Shown one piece after another: positions 17,118 through 24,502 of a stretch of DNA of 35,440 nucleotides. The stretch comes from Pseudomonas citronellolis. Lineage in GTDB: Bacteria > Pseudomonadota > Gammaproteobacteria > Pseudomonadales > Pseudomonadaceae. The notes below the pieces were generated by a model that had not been told where the DNA came from, searched no databases, and saw nothing but the letters and a program-made list of their open reading frames with translations. The translations under genes and the position numbers were made by a program. The stretch spans positions 1 to 35,440 of the forward strand of contig NZ_JARJLT010000287.1 in assembly GCF_029335315.1 (NCBI RefSeq), given 5' to 3'. Within the stretch, counting starts at the first letter, position 1. Each line of letters opens with the position of its first letter.

Positions 17118-18665
17118 GTGCGCCGCCTGCCGTTCGCCGCGCTGGGCCTGGCGCTGCTGGCCTGGCTGGGACCGTTCGCCGCCGAGCTGATCGGCGCCGA
17201 GCTGGTCGAGGGCCGCCTGATCTACCGCGAAGGCCGCTCGCCCTCGGGGGCGCAGATCAGCGCCCGGGTCGGCGCCGGTGACTTGCTGATGGAAGGCGAC
17301 GCGCTGCCCTGCGCCAGTTGCCACGGCCCCGACGGGCGCGGCCGCGCCGAGGGCGGCATACGCCCGCCGGACATCACCTGGCAGCGCCTGCTGACCGCCT
17401 ATGGCCAGGAGGTCAACGGCCGCCGCTACCCGGCCTACGACGCCGCCAGCGTGGCCCGCGCCATCCGCGAGGGGCGCGACCCGGCGGGCAACCGCCTGGA
17501 CCCGGCGATGCCGCGCTTCGCCCTGTCCAGCCGCGACATGGACAGCCTGCTCGGCTACCTGCAGCAACTGGAGAAGGAGCACGACCCGGGCATCGCCGAG
17601 GACAGCCTGCGCCTGGGCAGCCTGCTGCCGCTCAGCGGCCCGCTGGCCGACCTGGGGCGCACCCTCGGCGGTGTGCTCGAAGGCGCGGTGGCGACCATCA
17701 ACGCCAACGGCGGCATCCACGGCCGGCGCCTGCAACTGCTGCTGGCCGACGCCGGGCCGGACCGCGACAGCGCGCTGCGCGGCCTGCGCCGCCTGCTCGA
17801 CCAGGAACAGGTGTTCGGCCTGCTGACCTCCCTGGCCCCGGCGCTGGACGGCGAGCTGGACGCCGAACTGCAACGGCGCGGCGTGCCGCTGATCGGCGCG
17901 CTGCCGCTGGGCGCCTCGCCCAGCGGCCCGCTGGTGTTCCAGCCGCTGCCCGGGCTCGGGGAACAACTGCTGGCGCTGGCGCGCTACGCCGCCGACGGCC
18001 TGCAACTGGGCGCCCAGGAAAGCTGGCTGGTGTACCCGCAGAACGACGCGGCGCTGGCCCAGCGCCTGGCGCGGCGCCTGGGCGGCGAAGGCTGGAGCCG
18101 CCTGCGCCTGCACCCCTACGGCCCCGGCCTGGACCTGACCCCGGCCGGCGTGGCGCCGCACAGCGTGTTCTACCTCGGCGGCGGCGCGCCCTTCAGCCAA
18201 TTGGTGGGCGACTTCCAGCGCGAAGGCGAGGCGCCGTACCTGTTCGCCGTGGCCGGGCAGGTGGCCGGCAGCACCGGCGAGCTGCCGACGGCCTTCGACG
18301 GCCAGCTGTTCCTGTCCTTCCCCTTCGTGCCCGGCGACTGGACCGCCGCCGGCACCGCCGGTTTGCAGGCCGCGCGCCAGCTGCGCGGGCTCGACGGCCG
18401 CCACGCGCTGCTGCAGGTGAGCGCCTACTGCTCGGTGCAGCTGCTGGCCGAAGGGCTCAAGCGCAGCGGCCGCAACCTCAGCCGCGAAGGCCTGGTGCAG
18501 GCCCTGGAAGGCATCGACGGGTTCGCCACCGGCCTCACCCCGCCGCTGGGCTTCGGCCCCGGCCGGCGGGTGGGCAGCAGCGGGGCGCACATCGTCAAGG
18601 TCGAGCTGCCGCAGCGGCGCTTCCATGGCGTGGGCCCCTACGTGCGCCTGGAGGCTCCGCTGTGA
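17118..18665 (+). CDS. Cytochrome c domain fused to a periplasmic ligand-binding protein
   Basis: A 515-residue secreted fusion. A signal peptide or anchor at about residues 1-22 is followed by a monohaem cytochrome c domain with CASCH at 65-69, the GPDGRG that follows it, and a candidate distal Met in the DPAMPRF segment near 133-136. From about residue 145 comes a type 1 periplasmic-binding fold of the branched-chain amino acid receptor kind (LRLGSLLPLSGPLADLGRTLGGVLEGAVATINANGGIHGRRLQLL). No ABC transporter subunits are nearby, so uptake is unlikely. It begins with GTG two bases after the previous stop, and its end overlaps the next start (GTGA). The Leptothrix mof operon is reported to carry a haem-binding protein (MofC), and this may be its counterpart. 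Inferred role: electron acceptor or sensor for the oxidase. Confidence 0.82.
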   Translation: MRRLPFAALGLALLAWLGPFAAELIGAELVEGRLIYREGRSPSGAQISARVGAGDLLMEGDALPCASCHGPDGRGRAEGGIRPPDITWQRLLTAYGQEVNGRRYPAYDAASVARAIREGRDPAGNRLDPAMPRFALSSRDMDSLLGYLQQLEKEHDPGIAEDSLRLGSLLPLSGPLADLGRTLGGVLEGAVATINANGGIHGRRLQLLLADAGPDRDSALRGLRRLLDQEQVFGLLTSLAPALDGELDAELQRRGVPLIGALPLGASPSGPLVFQPLPGLGEQLLALARYAADGLQLGAQESWLVYPQNDAALAQRLARRLGGEGWSRLRLHPYGPGLDLTPAGVAPHSVFYLGGGAPFSQLVGDFQREGEAPYLFAVAGQVAGSTGELPTAFDGQLFLSFPFVPGDWTAAGTAGLQAARQLRGLDGRHALLQVSAYCSVQLLAEGLKRSGRNLSREGLVQALEGIDGFATGLTPPLGFGPGRRVGSSGAHIVKVELPQRRFHGVGPYVRLEAPL

Positions 18666-19696
18666 GCGGCCTCTGGCGCGGCCTGGCGCTGCTCGCCGCG
18701 CTGGCCGGCGCGGGCCTGGCGCAGGCCGAAGGCGAGCCGGCGGCGGCGCGGGTCAATGGCGTGGAGATCAGCGACTGGCGCCTGCAACGCTACTTCGCCG
18801 AGTTCCTCCAGGCGCGCGGCCGCAACCCGGCGGCGATCCGCAGCCCGACGCTGTACGGGCGCCTGCGCGACGAGGCGTTGCAGCAACTGATCGACCGCGA
18901 ACTGTTGTGGCAGGAAGCCCAGCGCCAGGGGGTGACGATCGACGCCGCCGCGCTCGACGCCGCCATCGCCGCGCGCCGCCAGGCCTTCGCCGCGCCGGCG
19001 CTGTTCGATGCCCGCCTGGCCGACGCCGGCTTCGACGCGGACTCCTACCGCGCCTACCTGCGCCAGGAAATGGCGGCGCAGCAGGTGTACGCGGCGCTGA
19101 GCCAGGCGCCGGCGCCCAGCGAGGAGGAGGTGCGGCGTTTCTTCGAGGCCCAGCGCGAACGCCTGCAACGCCCGGAGAGCCTGCGCGCGCGGCACATCCT
19201 CCTGGCCGCCGGCAACGCCGAGGACGAACGCCGCGCCCGCGCCCTGGCCCGCCGCCTGCGCGGCGGCGAGAACTTCGCCGAATTGGCGCGGCGCTACTCG
19301 CGCGACACGACCGCTGGCGCTGGCGGTGATCTGGGCTATTTTCCACGTGGGACAATGGTTCCGGAATTCGAGGCGGTGGCGTTCGCCGTCGCCCCTGGGG
19401 AACTCGCCGGACCGGTCCACAGTCGCTATGGATGGCACCTGATTCTCGTCGAGGAGCGCCGCGCGGCGCAGCCGCCGGACGAGACCCGGGCCCTGCCGCT
19501 GGTGCGGGCCTGGCTGCAGCGCGAGCGCGCGGCGGAGGCGGGCCAGGCCGGGCTGCGACGATTGCGCGCGCAGGCGCGCATCGAATGGGCGGGGCGGGGG
19601 CCAGTCCCCGGAAGTGGGGAAACGCCGGGGCAACGGGCCGGGTCTTCCCCACCCATAGTGGGGAATGTCGCCGGCGAGGGCCAGGGAAATCAATGA
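18662..19696 (+). CDS. Parvulin-type peptidyl-prolyl isomerase (SurA/PpiC-like)
   Basis: A 344-residue periplasmic protein with a signal peptide at about residues 1-20 (SGLWRGLALLAALAGAGLAQA). A SurA-like helical chaperone region at about 25-170 is followed by a parvulin domain at about 175-265, marked by LRARHILLAAGNAEDERRA, GENFAELARRYSRD, GGDLGYFPRGTMVPEFEAVAF and GPVHSRYGWHLILVEERR. The C-terminal 40 residues are Gly/Pro-rich and probably unstructured. It starts with GTG in a 4-base overlap with the preceding gene. An isomerase (MofB) is also reported in the Leptothrix mof operon, so a folding role for the giant oxidase is likely. The 3' end contains a palindrome (19645-19665) that may act on the next promoter. 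Confidence 0.88.
   Translation: MSGLWRGLALLAALAGAGLAQAEGEPAAARVNGVEISDWRLQRYFAEFLQARGRNPAAIRSPTLYGRLRDEALQQLIDRELLWQEAQRQGVTIDAAALDAAIAARRQAFAAPALFDARLADAGFDADSYRAYLRQEMAAQQVYAALSQAPAPSEEEVRRFFEAQRERLQRPESLRARHILLAAGNAEDERRARALARRLRGGENFAELARRYSRDTTAGAGGDLGYFPRGTMVPEFEAVAFAVAPGELAGPVHSRYGWHLILVEERRAAQPPDETRALPLVRAWLQRERAAEAGQAGLRRLRAQARIEWAGRGPVPGSGETPGQRAGSSPPIVGNVAGEGQGNQ
19645..19665. promoter_or_regulatory. Palindrome TTCCCCAC-N5-GTGGGGAA, possible activator site
   Basis: This is a perfect inverted repeat with 8-base arms inside the 3' end of the isomerase gene. Its centre is about 73 bases before the sigma-54-like promoter at 19727, a normal place for an enhancer-binding activator. A further GTGGGGAA half-site lies at 19614-19621, and TGGGGAA recurs at 6709-6715 upstream of gspG. 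Function is inferred from position only. Confidence 0.35.
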
Positions 19697-19726
19697 GATA
19701 GGAGGCCCTGTTGGGGGTGGCGAGCC

Positions 19727-19742
19727 TGGCATGAAGCGTGCG
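19727..19742 (+). promoter_or_regulatory. Candidate sigma-54 promoter before the receiver gene
   Basis: TGGCATG-N4-GTGCG has the GG and GC pairs exactly 10 bases apart. It departs from consensus at two inner positions (T for C, G for T). Transcription would start near 19752, some 54 bases before the TTG start at 19806. It could drive the receiver gene and perhaps the secretion/curli operon. Confidence 0.4.
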
Positions 19743-19805
19743 TTAGCCCAATCGAGGCGCGCTCCGGGTATCGCTGAAGCGTTGTATGGCAACCAGGAGT
19801 CCACC

Positions 19806-20348
19806 TTGACGAACAAAGTACTGGTGGTGGAAGACGAACAGATCCTCGCGCAGAACCTCGGCAATTTCCTCGAGGCGAAGGGCCTGGATGTCCGCGTGAC
19901 GAATGATGGCGCCGAGGCGATCGCCCAGGCCGCCAGCTTCCAGCCGGAGCTGATCGTGCTCGACTACCGTCTGCCCGACATGGAGGGATTCGAGGTCCTT
20001 AACGCCATCCGCCGCGACAGGAGTGTTCACTGTGTGCTGATCACCGGCCATCCGACCAACGAGGTCCGTGACCGGGCGGCCCGACTGGGCATCAGCCACA
20101 TCCTGTTCAAGCCCTTCCCGCTGGCGGAACTGGCGCGTACGGTCCTCGAACTCTTGCAGGTGCCCCACCAGGGGCGGGTGGACAAACAGGACGGGTTCGT
20201 CGAGCGGCGCCGGGTCAAGGCAGAGACCTTCCCTCTGCGGCTGTACGACGGCAGTTGGGTCCTGGGTGATCGCCGGCAGGCGGGGCCACCCGATCAGGAC
20301 GCGGATGACGACCCGTTGGCCAGTGGGGGGAACACCCGCAAGCCGTAA
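19806..20348 (+). CDS. Orphan response-regulator receiver protein
   Basis: A 180-residue protein with a complete receiver domain (about 3-118). Acidic residues are E10 and D11, the phospho-acceptor is D53 (LIVLDYRLPDMEG), with T80 and K102 (LFKPFPLAEL). The remaining 60 residues (charged, with RRRVKAETFPLRLYDGSWVLGD) show no DNA-binding helix-turn-helix or enzyme domain, so it probably works through protein contact. The TTG at 19806 is favoured because AGGAG lies 6 bases upstream and the protein then begins directly at the receiver fold (MTNKVLVVEDE). An ATG at 19731 would overlap the promoter candidate. No kinase gene is nearby. It precedes the secretion ATPase gene but a hairpin terminator lies between. 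Inferred: control of the secretion or curli machine. Confidence 0.82.
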   Translation: MTNKVLVVEDEQILAQNLGNFLEAKGLDVRVTNDGAEAIAQAASFQPELIVLDYRLPDMEGFEVLNAIRRDRSVHCVLITGHPTNEVRDRAARLGISHILFKPFPLAELARTVLELLQVPHQGRVDKQDGFVERRRVKAETFPLRLYDGSWVLGDRRQAGPPDQDADDDPLASGGNTRKP

Positions 20349-20360
20349 GCGGCCCATGGG

Positions 20361-20385
20361 AAGCCGGCCTGAGGCCGGGGCTTTG
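20361..20385 (+). terminator. Probable intrinsic terminator or attenuator between receiver gene and gspE
   Basis: AAGCCGGCC-TGA-GGCCGGGGCTTT forms a strong GC stem with a three-base loop and a short T run, a common Pseudomonas terminator form. It lies 13 bases after the receiver gene stop and about 40 bases before the gspE start, so some readthrough or an extra promoter would be needed for gspE. Confidence 0.5.
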
Positions 20386-20423
20386 CCGGTGAACGATTGT
20401 TCCAGGGACCAGGAGGTCCGCCC

Positions 20424-22139
20424 ATGGACAGTCTCTCGCTGGCGGTGGATGCGCTTGCCAGGCCGGTCACGGCAGAGCAACCGCAGGTGTTCCCGGACGC
20501 CCTGATGCGCGCCGCGCGGCAACGCGCCGTCAGCCAGGACGAGCCCCCCCTGGAGGCCTTGCAGGCCCTCGCCGATCTGGGCGCCGACGCCTTCCTGGCG
20601 AACCTCGGCGCCACCCTGCATTACCCCGTGCTGAGCGACGCCGAGCTGTTCGCCTGCGCGCCGCTGTTCGAGCGCGTCAGCCTGGCCCAGGCGCTCAAGC
20701 GCGAATTCGTCATGGTCCGCCTGGGCGAGCGCGAGGTCGGGGTGTTCGCCGACCCCTTCGACGACGCCCGCCTGGCCTGGATCGACGAATGCCTGCAGGG
20801 CGCGCCGCTGTACCTGGCGCAGGTCGCCGGCCTGCGCGCCTACCTGGCCAAGCACGAGGAAGGCTTCCACGCGGTGGCCTCGCTGCAGGCCGACGCCGTC
20901 GCCGGGGCCGAGCTGGAAAGCCTGGAGTCGCTGTCGCTGACCAGCATCAGCGAGGACTCCAGCGTGGTCATCAAGCTGGTCAACTCGACGCTCTACGACG
21001 CGCTGAAGATGCACGCCAGCGACATCCACCTGGGCATGACCGGCAACGGCCTGGCGATCAAGTACCGGGTCGACGGGGTGCTCGCCGCCATCGGCAAGGT
21101 GGCCGGGCAGGAGCTGGCCGACCAGGTGGTGTCGCGGGTCAAGGTGATGGCCGAGCTGGACATCGGCGAGAAGCGCGTGCCCCAGGACGGCCGCTTCAAG
21201 ATCGCCATCAATGGCCGGCAGATCGACTTCCGGGTGTCGATCATGCCGAGCATCTTCGGCGAGGACGCGGTGCTGCGGGTGCTCGACAAGCAGGACCTGG
21301 CCGACCGCGTGCAGGGCGTGCGCCTGGAGGCCCTGGGCTTCGCCGACGAGACCCTGCTGGCCCTGCGCCGGCTGGCCTGCGAGCCCTACGGCATGGTGCT
21401 GGTGACCGGCCCCACCGGCAGCGGCAAGACCACCACGCTGTACGCGATGATCACCGAGATCAACCACGGCGTGGACAAGATCATCACCATCGAGGACCCG
21501 GTGGAGTACCAGCTCCCCGGCGTGCTGCAGATTCCGGTGAACGAGAAGAAGGGCCTGACCTTCGCCCGCGGCCTGCGTTCGATCCTGCGCCACGACCCGG
21601 ACAAGATCATGGTCGGCGAGATCCGCGACCCGGACACCGCGCAGATCGCCGTGCAGTCCGCGCTCACCGGGCACCTGGTGTTCACCACCATCCACGCCAA
21701 CAACGTGTTCGACGTCATCGGCCGCTTCGCGCAGATGGAAGTCGACCCCTACAGCTTCGTCTCCGCGCTCAATGCCGTGCTGGCCCAGCGCCTGATCCGC
21801 CTGGCCTGCCCGTCCTGCGCCCAGCCCTACACCCCGGAAGCCAGCGAGCTGCGCGACGCCGGCCTCGACCCGCACGCCATACACGAGCACCGCTTCGTCC
21901 GCGCCGTGGGCTGCGGGCGCTGCCGGGGCAGCGGCTACCGCGGGCGCACCGCCATCGCCGAGCTGCTGCGCCTGGACGACGACCTGCGGCAGATGATCGT
22001 CGAGCGCCAGCCGCTCTCGCGCATCCGCGACCTGGCCTGCAGCCGTGGCCTGCGCCTGCTGCGCGCCTCCGCCCTGGAACTGGTACGCGAGGGTCGCACG
22101 ACCCTGGAGGAGATCAACCGTGTCACTTTCGTGGCGTGA
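20424..22139 (+). CDS. gspE: Type II secretion/type IV pilus assembly ATPase (GspE/PilB)
   Basis: A 571-residue cytoplasmic ATPase. An N-terminal GspE/MshE-type domain at about 1-170 is followed by the ATPase core with Walker A GPTGSGKT at 329-336, an Asp box (ITIEDPVEYQLPG), Walker B (KIMVGEIRDPDTAQIAVQSALTGHLVFTTIHAN) and a zinc site, CPSC at 462-465 with CGRC at 497-500. The zinc motif points to extension ATPases rather than PilT. It powers pseudopilus assembly with GspF. The ATG at 20424 is preceded by AGGAGG. Its 3' end overlaps the next gene by 20 bases. The protein starts the secretion/curli series that runs to csgG. It is more like MshE/PilB than canonical XcpR in its zinc site and in the PilMNOP-like genes that follow it. 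Confidence 0.93.
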   Translation: MDSLSLAVDALARPVTAEQPQVFPDALMRAARQRAVSQDEPPLEALQALADLGADAFLANLGATLHYPVLSDAELFACAPLFERVSLAQALKREFVMVRLGEREVGVFADPFDDARLAWIDECLQGAPLYLAQVAGLRAYLAKHEEGFHAVASLQADAVAGAELESLESLSLTSISEDSSVVIKLVNSTLYDALKMHASDIHLGMTGNGLAIKYRVDGVLAAIGKVAGQELADQVVSRVKVMAELDIGEKRVPQDGRFKIAINGRQIDFRVSIMPSIFGEDAVLRVLDKQDLADRVQGVRLEALGFADETLLALRRLACEPYGMVLVTGPTGSGKTTTLYAMITEINHGVDKIITIEDPVEYQLPGVLQIPVNEKKGLTFARGLRSILRHDPDKIMVGEIRDPDTAQIAVQSALTGHLVFTTIHANNVFDVIGRFAQMEVDPYSFVSALNAVLAQRLIRLACPSCAQPYTPEASELRDAGLDPHAIHEHRFVRAVGCGRCRGSGYRGRTAIAELLRLDDDLRQMIVERQPLSRIRDLACSRGLRLLRASALELVREGRTTLEEINRVTFVA

Positions 22140-22908
22140 GCGATACGTGGCGGTGCTCGGGGCCTCCGGCGTGGGGCTGTACCGGCGCCGCGCCGACGAC
22201 CTGGAGTGGCTGGGCGACGTCGCCTGCATCGGCGGCTGGAGCTCGGCGCTGGAGGCCCTCGGCGGCCTGCTCGGCGAGCAGCGCGCGCGCGCCGACCTCT
22301 GGGTGGTGCTGTCCAGCCAGTACTGCCGCTTCTGCCGGGTGCCCTGGTGCGCGGCCATCACCACCCCGGCCGAGCTGCTGGAATACGCCGGCGCCTGCCT
22401 GGAAAGTATCTTCGGCAGCGGCGAGGTGGCCTGGCAGCTCAGTGTCAGCGCCGAGGGCGAAGGCCTGCCGCGCCTGGCTGCGGCCATCCCCCAGGAACTG
22501 CTCCAGCGCCTGCGCGAGCTGGCCGCCGAGCGCGGCCTGCGGCTGCTCTCGGTGCAGCCGTACCTGATGGCCGCCTACAACCACTTCCGCGCCCACCTGC
22601 CGGGCGACGACTTCATCTTCCTGGTCGCCGAGCCGGAGCGCAGCACCGGGCTGGTGGCGCAGGCCGGGCAATGGCAGCGGGTGTTCAGCCAGGGCTGCGG
22701 CGACAGCGACGAGGAACTCGGCGCGCTGCTGCAACGCCAGCTGCGGCTGATGGAAGAGGGCACCCAGGCGCTGCCGCTGTTCGTCCACGCGCCGGGGCGC
22801 CGCCAGGAGCCCCGGCCGGCGCTCGATGGCGCCTGCCGGGTGCTCGCCGAGACGGCGCCGGACGCCGACTGGGACGTGCGCCTGCTGATGGCGCGGACGG
22901 TGCACTGA
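22120..22908 (+). CDS. Putative PilM/GspL-like cytoplasmic assembly protein
   Basis: A 262-residue protein without a membrane helix. The pattern of short beta strands near the start (RYVAVLGASGVGLYRR), a segment LWVVLSSQYCRFCRVPW and a later QPYLMAAYNHF..DDFIFLVAEPERSTGLVAQAG suggests an actin-like fold of the PilM/GspL/MshI type, but the nucleotide-binding motifs are weak. It starts with GTG after TGGAGGAG inside the end of gspE. The gene order E-M-N-O-P-secretin is that of type IV pilus alignment complexes, which supports the call. Position is the main evidence; a structure-based search would be needed to confirm the fold. Confidence 0.6.
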   Translation: MSLSWRERYVAVLGASGVGLYRRRADDLEWLGDVACIGGWSSALEALGGLLGEQRARADLWVVLSSQYCRFCRVPWCAAITTPAELLEYAGACLESIFGSGEVAWQLSVSAEGEGLPRLAAAIPQELLQRLRELAAERGLRLLSVQPYLMAAYNHFRAHLPGDDFIFLVAEPERSTGLVAQAGQWQRVFSQGCGDSDEELGALLQRQLRLMEEGTQALPLFVHAPGRRQEPRPALDGACRVLAETAPDADWDVRLLMARTVH

Positions 22909-22909
22909 G

Positions 22910-23452
22910 ATGCGCGCCCTGGACCTGGACTTCCAGCCGCGCCGGCCCACCGCGCTGGTCTGGGCGACCCTGGCGGCCGGCGTGCTGGCCGGCCTGCTGG
23001 TGGCCTCGCTGGGCTTCTGGCTGGACGGCCACAGCCAGCAGCAGGAGCAGCAGCTGCGCCACAGCGAGCGGCGCCTGAACGGCGGCAACGAGGCCGCCGC
23101 GCCGCTGTCGCCGGCCGAGAGCCGCGCGCAGCAGGCCGCCCTGGTCGAGATGAAACGCGTGTCGGCGCAGCTGCGGCGGCCCTGGGAGCAGTTGTTCGGC
23201 ATGCTCGAAACGCTGCCGCGCGAGGACATCGCGCTGCTCTCGCTGGCCCCGGACGCGCGCAAGGGCCAGCTGCGCATCAGCGCCGAGGCGCGCAACCTGG
23301 AAGCCATGCTGGCGTTCCACCAGCGCCTGGAGGCCAGCGCCGAGCTGAGCGACGTGTCGCTGCTCAACCACGAGGTGAAGGTGAAGCAGGCGGAGCGGCC
23401 GATCCTGTTCAACCTGCTGGCGACCTGGGAGGTGGGCGATGCGCGTCCATAG
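22910..23452 (+). CDS. Putative PilN-like bitopic membrane protein
   Basis: A 180-residue protein with a short cytoplasmic N-terminus (MRALDLDFQPRRPT), one membrane helix at about residues 16-38, a coiled-coil-like stretch (about 42-90, rich in Q, E, R) and a periplasmic ferredoxin-like domain (about 95-175). This is the architecture of PilN and of the GspL periplasmic part. The cytoplasmic motif in PilN that binds PilM would be the LDLDFQPRR region. It begins one base after the previous stop and overlaps the next gene by 14 bases. The assignment rests on topology and gene order. Confidence 0.65.
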   Translation: MRALDLDFQPRRPTALVWATLAAGVLAGLLVASLGFWLDGHSQQQEQQLRHSERRLNGGNEAAAPLSPAESRAQQAALVEMKRVSAQLRRPWEQLFGMLETLPREDIALLSLAPDARKGQLRISAEARNLEAMLAFHQRLEASAELSDVSLLNHEVKVKQAERPILFNLLATWEVGDARP

Positions 23453-23987
23453 CCTGCTCGCCCGCGAACGCCTGCAGCGCGCCGGCTGGCCGGCGCTGCT
23501 CGGCCTCGGCCTGCTGCTGGCCAGCCTGCTCTACGCCGGCTGCGGCCTGTGGCCGGCCTGGTGCGCCGGCGAGCGCCTGCAGGCGCGGAACCACGAGGCC
23601 GCGCGCCTGCTCGCCGATGTCGAACGCGGCGTGGCGCCGGCGCCGCTGGTGCCGGGGCGGCAGCTGGACGACTTCCACCAGCGCCTGCCCGCGCAGCTGC
23701 AGGCGACCCAGGCGCTGGACCGCATCTACCTGCTCGCCGAGCGCGAGCACATCAGCCTGGCGCGCGGCGAATACGCCCTGGGCATCGACCCGCAGACGCG
23801 CCTGGCGCGCTACCAGATCGTGCTGCCGGTGAGCGGCAGCTACGCCCAGCTGCGGCGCTTCCTCCACGCCCTCGGCCGCGAGCTGCCGGCGCTGGTGCTG
23901 GAAGACCTGGAGCTGCAACGCAAGCGCATCGCCGACGCCCAGCTGGGCGGGCGGCTGCGCATGACCCTCTACCTGTCGAGGTCGTGA
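23439..23987 (+). CDS. Putative PilO/GspM-like bitopic membrane protein
   Basis: A 182-residue protein with one membrane helix at about residues 17-39 (WPALLGLGLLLASLLYAGCGLW), a coiled-coil-like connector and a C-terminal ferredoxin-like domain (about 85-180; ISLARGEYALGIDPQTRLARYQIVLPVSGSYAQLRRFLHALGRELPALVLEDLEL). The phrase VSGSYAQLRRFL is typical of PilO and GspM-type domains. It overlaps the preceding gene by 14 bases and shares one base with the following ATG. It would pair with the PilN-like protein to form the inner-membrane alignment complex. Confidence 0.68.
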   Translation: MRVHSLLARERLQRAGWPALLGLGLLLASLLYAGCGLWPAWCAGERLQARNHEAARLLADVERGVAPAPLVPGRQLDDFHQRLPAQLQATQALDRIYLLAEREHISLARGEYALGIDPQTRLARYQIVLPVSGSYAQLRRFLHALGRELPALVLEDLELQRKRIADAQLGGRLRMTLYLSRS

Positions 23988-24502
23988 TGAACCGGCGCCT
24001 GCTGTTCTGGATGCTGTTCCTCGGCGGCGCCGCGGCCCTGGCGCTGGGCCCGCAGCTGTTCGAGCGCGACGCCCCGATAGTGGCCCTGCGCGCCGCCGCG
24101 CCGGGCGCCAAGCCGGCGGCGGCCGCGCCCGCCGGCGCGGCCACAGTCGCCGCCGCCGAGCCCGCCGCCAACGCCTGGCGCGCCGGCCCCGACCTGTTCC
24201 CGGTGCAGAGCTGGCGCAAGCCCAAGCCGGCGCCGGACGCCGCCGCCCTGGCCGCCGCCGCGGCGGCCGTGGCACCGCCGCCACCCAGCGCCCCGGCGCT
24301 GCCGTTCCAGTTCCTCGGGCGCATGGACGACGCCGCTCAGCGCCAGGTGTTCCTGCGCGACGGCGAGCGGGTGCTGATCGTGCGCAGCGGGGACGTCATC
24401 GATGACACCTACCGGGTCGAGCGCATCGCCGACGATCGCCTGACCCTGGTCTACCTGCCACTGAAGGTGGCGCAGTCGCTGGTCATGGAGGCAACACCAT
24501 GA
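23987..24502 (+). CDS. Putative PilP/GspC-like periplasmic connector
   Basis: A 171-residue protein with an N-terminal membrane helix (about 4-20), a long Ala/Pro-rich linker (about 30-105) and a C-terminal beta domain (about 105-165; FQFLGRMDDAAQRQVFLRDGERVLIVRSGDVIDDTYRVERIADDRLTLVYLPL). That domain matches the homology-region fold of GspC and PilP, which touches the secretin. The ATG at 23987 forms a TGATG junction with the previous gene, and the stop overlaps the secretin start (ATGA). The single anchor rather than a lipobox is more like GspC; the gene order is more like PilP. Confidence 0.7.
   Translation: MNRRLLFWMLFLGGAAALALGPQLFERDAPIVALRAAAPGAKPAAAAPAGAATVAAAEPAANAWRAGPDLFPVQSWRKPKPAPDAAALAAAAAAVAPPPPSAPALPFQFLGRMDDAAQRQVFLRDGERVLIVRSGDVIDDTYRVERIADDRLTLVYLPLKVAQSLVMEATP

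Noticed and set aside
17118-18665. Amino acid ABC transporter receptor
   Set aside because: No permease or ATPase gene is adjacent, the protein carries a cytochrome c domain, and the gene overlaps oxidase-operon neighbours.
20372-20387. GG-N10-GC match with TTGC before gspE as a sigma-54 promoter
   Set aside because: The match falls inside the terminator-like hairpin and lacks the CAC part of the -24 element, so the spacing is probably coincidental.
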